From: Solobacterium sp.
GTDB lineage: Bacteria; Bacillota_I; Bacilli_A; Erysipelotrichales; Erysipelotrichaceae
NCBI GenBank assembly: GCA_017543025.1
Contig: JAFYGX010000160.1
Location: 1-25,227 of the forward strand
DNA length: 25,227 bases
Direction of reading: 5' to 3'
Position 1 is the first letter of the stretch, and every line of letters begins with the position of its first letter. Below the pieces are notes generated by a model, which saw nothing but the letters and a program-made list of their open reading frames with translations, searched no databases and was not told where the DNA came from. Shown here one piece after another: positions 21,825 through 25,227 of this stretch. The position numbers and the translations under genes are program-made.

Positions 21825-23724
21825 GCTTCCGGAAGAAGATATTCTTCTGCTTATACTGCCGGCATATCTCCTGCTGTATGCAGATCGGTTCAGGCTTGTT
21901 ATCCTGCTGCTTGGAATCTGTTTTTACGGACAGTACACAAAGTTTCAGAAGATGGTTGTTCCGGTTCTGATTCTGATCTGTTTTTATCTGTATCCTGAAC
22001 CATCTTCCGACTTCATTCACGAAGGGCGTGTAATTGATGTCCGGCGCAGCTATGTGGTCGTACGATCGGATCATGTCAGCGTTCTCGTATATACCGATGC
22101 GCAGCCGGCGTTTGATTCCGTCATCTGGTTTGACGGAGAGTCGGAACCAATTGAGGCTTCCAAAGGTTTTTTCCGGTTTCCGTTTGCGGATTACTGCCGG
22201 AAGAAAGGCATCCGTTATTCCGTTCGTCCGGACACAATCCGGGAACTCAGGCCGACCTGGTCAATGCGCGGTCGATTGATGAATCATATTCGAAGGCATC
22301 ATACAGAAAAGGATCAGGCACTCTTGCTAGACGTGCTGTTTCATATCAGTCATGATGACGGATTCAGCGGCCTGTTCAGAGACCGGGGGATTTCGCTTGC
22401 CGGTGTGATCGCATTTGCGGCAATTCCGCTGAATTACCTCTGCTTTCCGGATCAGAGAAAAAAGGTACTGGCAGTGATCATCCTGCTGCTGGCGCTGTTC
22501 TATCACTTTCCGTTTCTTGCGGTTTACCGTCTGCTCAGAATTGTGCTGGAAAAAACCGGTATGAAAGGAAAGCAGGTGACAGGAACTGCACTTCTGATTG
22601 CACTTCGGATATATCCTTATGCCATCTACAGTCCTGCGTTTCTGCTTCCTTATCTGTTTGCATTTGCGAAACCGTCAGGCAATACGGAATTCGAACGTAT
22701 GCTTCTTGGCATGCACGCCTCATCCCTGCTGTTTCATAGCGTGAACCCGATCGAATATATGGCATTTCGGCTGCTGCTTCCGCTGTCGGGATTTCTCTGG
22801 GTGCTGGCATTGAGTGCTGCGATTGTCCCTCTGCCGTTTGCCGGCTTGATCCGATGCATCGATCAGCTTGGAACAGTCATTCAGAAATCTGAGCTCCCCG
22901 GAACGCTGCTGGGGTTTGGTCTGCCGTTTTATATCATTCTGCAGCTGTGGATGCCAAAACAATTAAGGAAAATGACACCTCGCATCCTTCTGTTTCTTGT
23001 GTTTCAGTATTCGGGTCTGTTTCATCCTCTCGCAGAACTGACATTTCTCAACGTCGGCCAGGGAGACTCGATCCTGATCCGGGGACCGTTTCGCACCGGT
23101 GATATTCTGATTGACACCGGAAAGCCTGGACAGAAAAACAATCTGTTTTCATTCCTTGATGCAAAAGGAATTCATACGCTTGATGTGCTGGTTATCACGC
23201 ATCCGGACACCGATCACAGCGGAAATCAGGAAGCGGTCATTGAAGCCTATCGGCCTTCCAGAGTTTTGACAGAACATCCTGCTGAGTTTACAGCGGGAAG
23301 GATCACCTGTTATGACCTGAATGAAATACGCAATGAAGATGAAAATGAAAGTTCGATTGTCACCTATCTGAATCTCAATCATATGCAGGTTCTTCTGATG
23401 GCTGACAGCGATCATACGACGGAAGAAACACTGATACACAGGTATCCCTCGCTGCATGCGGATATTCTGAAGCTTTCGCACCATGGTTCTTCGACCGGAA
23501 GCAGTGAATCGTTTCTGAATACGGTCCGGCCGTTTCTTGCGATAGTCTCCAGCGGGGCTTATAAAATCTACCATCATCCCAGTCCGGAAGTGACAGAACG
23601 CCTGTACCGGAAACGGATCCCGTATCTTGATACAAAAGAAGAAGGTGACATCTCGATCTTCTGCTTTCCGGGCTTTAATCTGCTTCTGACCTCGCGCGGA
23701 AAGATTGCTATAATACGTGTGTGA
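21793..23724 (+). CDS. comEC: DNA internalization channel ComEC
   Basis: The inner-membrane channel that carries single-stranded DNA into the cell, 643 residues. Two N-terminal membrane segments (about 18-60) flank an OB-like domain. The central competence domain (about 165-410) has many hydrophobic helices, and the C-terminal metallo-beta-lactamase domain has NVGQGDSILI, HPDTDH (470-475) and LSHHGS with H563-H564, so the putative nuclease is intact. The start ATG 21793, inside comEA, is chosen for GGAAGAG upstream; a GTG nine codons earlier is possible. The last codons contain the promoter and start of holA. It is shorter than the roughly 750-residue B. subtilis protein. Confidence 0.94.
   Translation: MKQSAIRSHFKLPEEDILLLILPAYLLLYADRFRLVILLLGICFYGQYTKFQKMVVPVLILICFYLYPEPSSDFIHEGRVIDVRRSYVVVRSDHVSVLVYTDAQPAFDSVIWFDGESEPIEASKGFFRFPFADYCRKKGIRYSVRPDTIRELRPTWSMRGRLMNHIRRHHTEKDQALLLDVLFHISHDDGFSGLFRDRGISLAGVIAFAAIPLNYLCFPDQRKKVLAVIILLLALFYHFPFLAVYRLLRIVLEKTGMKGKQVTGTALLIALRIYPYAIYSPAFLLPYLFAFAKPSGNTEFERMLLGMHASSLLFHSVNPIEYMAFRLLLPLSGFLWVLALSAAIVPLPFAGLIRCIDQLGTVIQKSELPGTLLGFGLPFYIILQLWMPKQLRKMTPRILLFLVFQYSGLFHPLAELTFLNVGQGDSILIRGPFRTGDILIDTGKPGQKNNLFSFLDAKGIHTLDVLVITHPDTDHSGNQEAVIEAYRPSRVLTEHPAEFTAGRITCYDLNEIRNEDENESSIVTYLNLNHMQVLLMADSDHTTEETLIHRYPSLHADILKLSHHGSSTGSSESFLNTVRPFLAIVSSGAYKIYHHPSPEVTERLYRKRIPYLDTKEEGDISIFCFPGFNLLLTSRGKIAIIRV
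23686..23714 (+). promoter_or_regulatory. holA promoter inside the 3' end of comEC
   Basis: CTGACC (23686-23691), a 17-bp spacer and TATAAT (23709-23714) with a TG extension at 23706-23707. It lies in the last coding bases of comEC. Six bases separate the -10 from the holA GTG, so the mRNA should begin at or within a base of the start codon. Confidence 0.65.
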
Positions 23725-24728
23725 TATTTGTACTGGAAGGGCAGGAAAGCTATCAGCTGAATGCACGAAAACATGAACTGATCCGCCGGTCTGATGCGGA
23801 AGGGGAAAATATTGTAATCCTTGACGGCAGCAGCCGTACTTCTTTTTCACTGGAAGCCGCATTGAATCTCTGTTCTACGATTTCACTGTTCGGAGACCGG
23901 CGGGCAGTGATCATCACGAATCCGTTCTTTCTGAAATCTGCTTCCGGAAGCGGCGGAGCGAAAAAAAACACAAAAAAGAAATCAGGCGGAAGTCCTGCCG
24001 AACTGCTGGAAGCCTATTGCAGGAAACCGAACCCGGATACGGATCTGATGTTTGTCTGTGATGGCTTTCTGTGTGATAAGCGGACTAAGGAATATAAAGT
24101 TCTTGCATCCTGTTTCGGAAAAACCGTCACAATCCTGACGTTTTCCAACCCGAGTCCATGGGAAATGGAGAAGCTGATTGACAGGGAGCTTGCGGCGAGG
24201 AAACTGTCGCTTACAAAAGACGCAAAGGAAGAACTGCGGCTGCGGATTGCCGACAGCGCGACAGAATTCTACCGGACACTGGAGAAGATGGAACTGTATG
24301 GAGAGAAACAGTTTGACCGGAACATGATCGCAGGTCTGACCAGCTTTAATGCGGATGTCAATGTCTGGAAGCTCTCTGATGCATTTATACGCGGAAATGC
24401 GGCAAAGACAATGGAAGCGTTTTTTGAGCTGCGTGAACATGCGACGATGGATGTATACGGAATTCTGCCGACGATTTCCTATCGTCTGAAACGGCTTTAC
24501 TGCGTGAAGAAATGTGACGAGATGGGAATGCCCATGAGTGAAATCAGAAACCGTACCGGACAGGGATTTCCCGACAAGGATCTGGAAGGATGCGGACATC
24601 ATTCCGCAAAATGGTTTCTGCGGCGGCTCAGCGAGCTGGCTGATCTGGATCAGGGAATGAAAACCGGAAAACTTGACGGAATGAATGGTCTGGAACTGTT
24701 TCTTCTGAGGAATCTGCCCCATGAATGA
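23721..24728 (+). CDS. holA: DNA polymerase III delta subunit HolA
   Basis: The clamp-loader subunit that opens the beta sliding clamp; 335 residues. The N-terminal domain (MIFVLEGQESYQLNARK, ISLFGDRRAVIITNPFFL) and the C-terminal helical collar (NVWKLSDAFIRGNAAKTMEAF, ISYRLKRLY) fit HolA, though the family is poorly conserved. A lysine- and glycine-rich loop (about 74-90) is less typical. The GTG start overlaps the comEC stop and has no ribosome binding site; an extended -10 ends six bases before it, predicting a leaderless mRNA. The comEC-holA order is common in Firmicutes. The 3' end overlaps the glycosylase gene by eight nt. Confidence 0.92.
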   Translation: MIFVLEGQESYQLNARKHELIRRSDAEGENIVILDGSSRTSFSLEAALNLCSTISLFGDRRAVIITNPFFLKSASGSGGAKKNTKKKSGGSPAELLEAYCRKPNPDTDLMFVCDGFLCDKRTKEYKVLASCFGKTVTILTFSNPSPWEMEKLIDRELAARKLSLTKDAKEELRLRIADSATEFYRTLEKMELYGEKQFDRNMIAGLTSFNADVNVWKLSDAFIRGNAAKTMEAFFELREHATMDVYGILPTISYRLKRLYCVKKCDEMGMPMSEIRNRTGQGFPDKDLEGCGHHSAKWFLRRLSELADLDQGMKTGKLDGMNGLELFLLRNLPHE

Positions 24729-25203
24729 AAGACTTTCACATACACTGAAGCCGGTCTTTGATTCGGATTCGAGGATTCTGATTCTCGGCTCGTTTCCATC
24801 GGCTGTATCCAGAAAGCTGAATTTCTATTACGCAAATCCGACGAACCGGTTCTGGCCGGTGCTTTCACGGGTGTTCGATGAAACGATAGACGACCGCAGA
24901 GAATTCTGTCTGCGCCGGAATATCGCATTATGGGATGTGATCGAAAGCTGTACGATCACTGGCTCATCAGACAGTTCAATCAGAGATGTGAAAGTAAATG
25001 ATATTCAGAGTCTGATTGAACAGACAAAGATTCACGCTGTATTTACTACCGGCGGAAAAGCAGCTTCGCTGTACCGCCGCTATGTTCATGCGGATCTGCA
25101 GGCGACTGCACTTCCTTCAACTTCAGCTGCCAATGCCTCCATGCGGCTGGAAAGGCTCACAGAAATATATGCCATACTCCGAGAAACACTTGAAAAAGAT
25201 TGA
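24721..25203 (+). CDS. Hypoxanthine/uracil-DNA glycosylase (UDG family 6-like)
   Basis: A 160-residue base-excision enzyme of the DNA-deoxyinosine glycosylase group. Motif 1 is ILILGSFPSAVS followed by YYANPTNRFWPVL, with N39 and N42 near the expected catalytic Asn. ALWDVIESCTITGSSDSSI and TTGGKAASLY follow. The motif 2-like LPSTSAANASM differs from the common 'LPSTSPAN' by Pro to Ala. The enzyme would remove hypoxanthine left by adenine deamination or by dITP that escaped RdgB. GAGGAA is upstream of the ATG, within holA, and translation is likely coupled. The end overlaps the next gene. Confidence 0.88.
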   Translation: MNERLSHTLKPVFDSDSRILILGSFPSAVSRKLNFYYANPTNRFWPVLSRVFDETIDDRREFCLRRNIALWDVIESCTITGSSDSSIRDVKVNDIQSLIEQTKIHAVFTTGGKAASLYRRYVHADLQATALPSTSAANASMRLERLTEIYAILRETLEKD

Positions 25204-25227
25204 ACTGCTTGCCCCGGCCGGCAGTCC
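25190..25227 (+). CDS. Peptidase U32 family protein, N-terminal fragment (runs off the window)
   Basis: Only the first 12 codons are visible. From TTG 25190 the frame reads (M)KKIELLAPAGSP, the typical opening of peptidase U32 proteins, such as the YrrN/YrrO (TrhP/RlhA-type) family that hydroxylates tRNA or rRNA. It overlaps the glycosylase stop by 14 nt and no stop is reached before the edge. In B. subtilis the U32 genes sit between mltG and udk, so here the gene would be a few kilobases to the right of its usual place. The start could be another codon; the ribosome binding site is weak. Confidence 0.7.
   Translation, partial: MKKIELLAPAGS

Noticed and set aside
1..25227. CRISPR arrays, insertion sequences, prophage or plasmid functions
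   Set aside because: No spaced direct repeats, transposase or integrase motifs, or phage or plasmid replication genes were seen on either strand.

Overview
This is a chromosomal window of a low-to-mid GC Firmicute, most likely from the class Erysipelotrichia. The reasons are the clear Firmicute families (IreB/YrzL, RuvX, YrzB, MltG, a T-box-controlled alaS, Spx, a ComK-type protein, RecD2 beside mnmA), strong GGAGG ribosome binding sites and Firmicute-type promoters. The assignment is an inference from gene content; no 16S or marker search was possible. Gene density is high. I see no phage, IS element, CRISPR array or plasmid function: this is core housekeeping DNA with a few unusual details.

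Layout. 1-300: a tRNA-Gln(CUG) with its own promoter and terminator. 320-4198: a tightly packed plus-strand run encoding a nicotinamidase-like cysteine hydrolase, RdgB, a TIGR01906/DUF1461 membrane protein, TrmL, a 67-residue membrane peptide, a ComK-family competence regulator and a YitT-type membrane protein, closed by a terminator. 4240-6338: mgtE, preceded by a promoter and a well-formed 30-codon upstream ORF that overlaps the mgtE start, then spx with an unusual cysteine-rich tail, then a terminator. 6397-11437: mnmA, recD2 and a zinc-ribbon membrane protein of unknown function, closed by a bidirectional terminator. 11479-14349 (minus strand): a three-gene ABC importer (lipoprotein, permease, ATPase) of the TrpXYZ-like family with a strong promoter and an internal hairpin between the first and second genes. 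14479-17418: alaS behind a complete alanine T-box (specifier GCU). 17591-20735: ireB, ruvX, yrzB, mltG, a Nudix hydrolase and udk. 20791-25227: greA, comEA, comEC, holA, a hypoxanthine/uracil-DNA glycosylase and the first 12 codons of a peptidase U32 family gene running off the window.

How it fits together. Much of the window is translation and tRNA quality (tRNA-Gln, TrmL, MnmA, AlaS and its T-box, probably the U32 protein), nucleotide-pool hygiene and DNA repair (RdgB, Nudix, RecD2, RuvX, hypoxanthine glycosylase, HolA) and cell-wall work (MltG, IreB). A second theme is natural transformation: a ComK-family regulator near the left end and comEA-comEC at the right. The most unusual observation is that three genes (mnmA, the zinc-ribbon membrane protein and holA) lack a Shine-Dalgarno sequence and have a -10-like hexamer ending only 6-7 nt before the start codon, which predicts leaderless mRNAs. 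The cysteine-tailed Spx, the mgtE upstream ORF and two hairpins with the stop codon in the loop are further points to examine.
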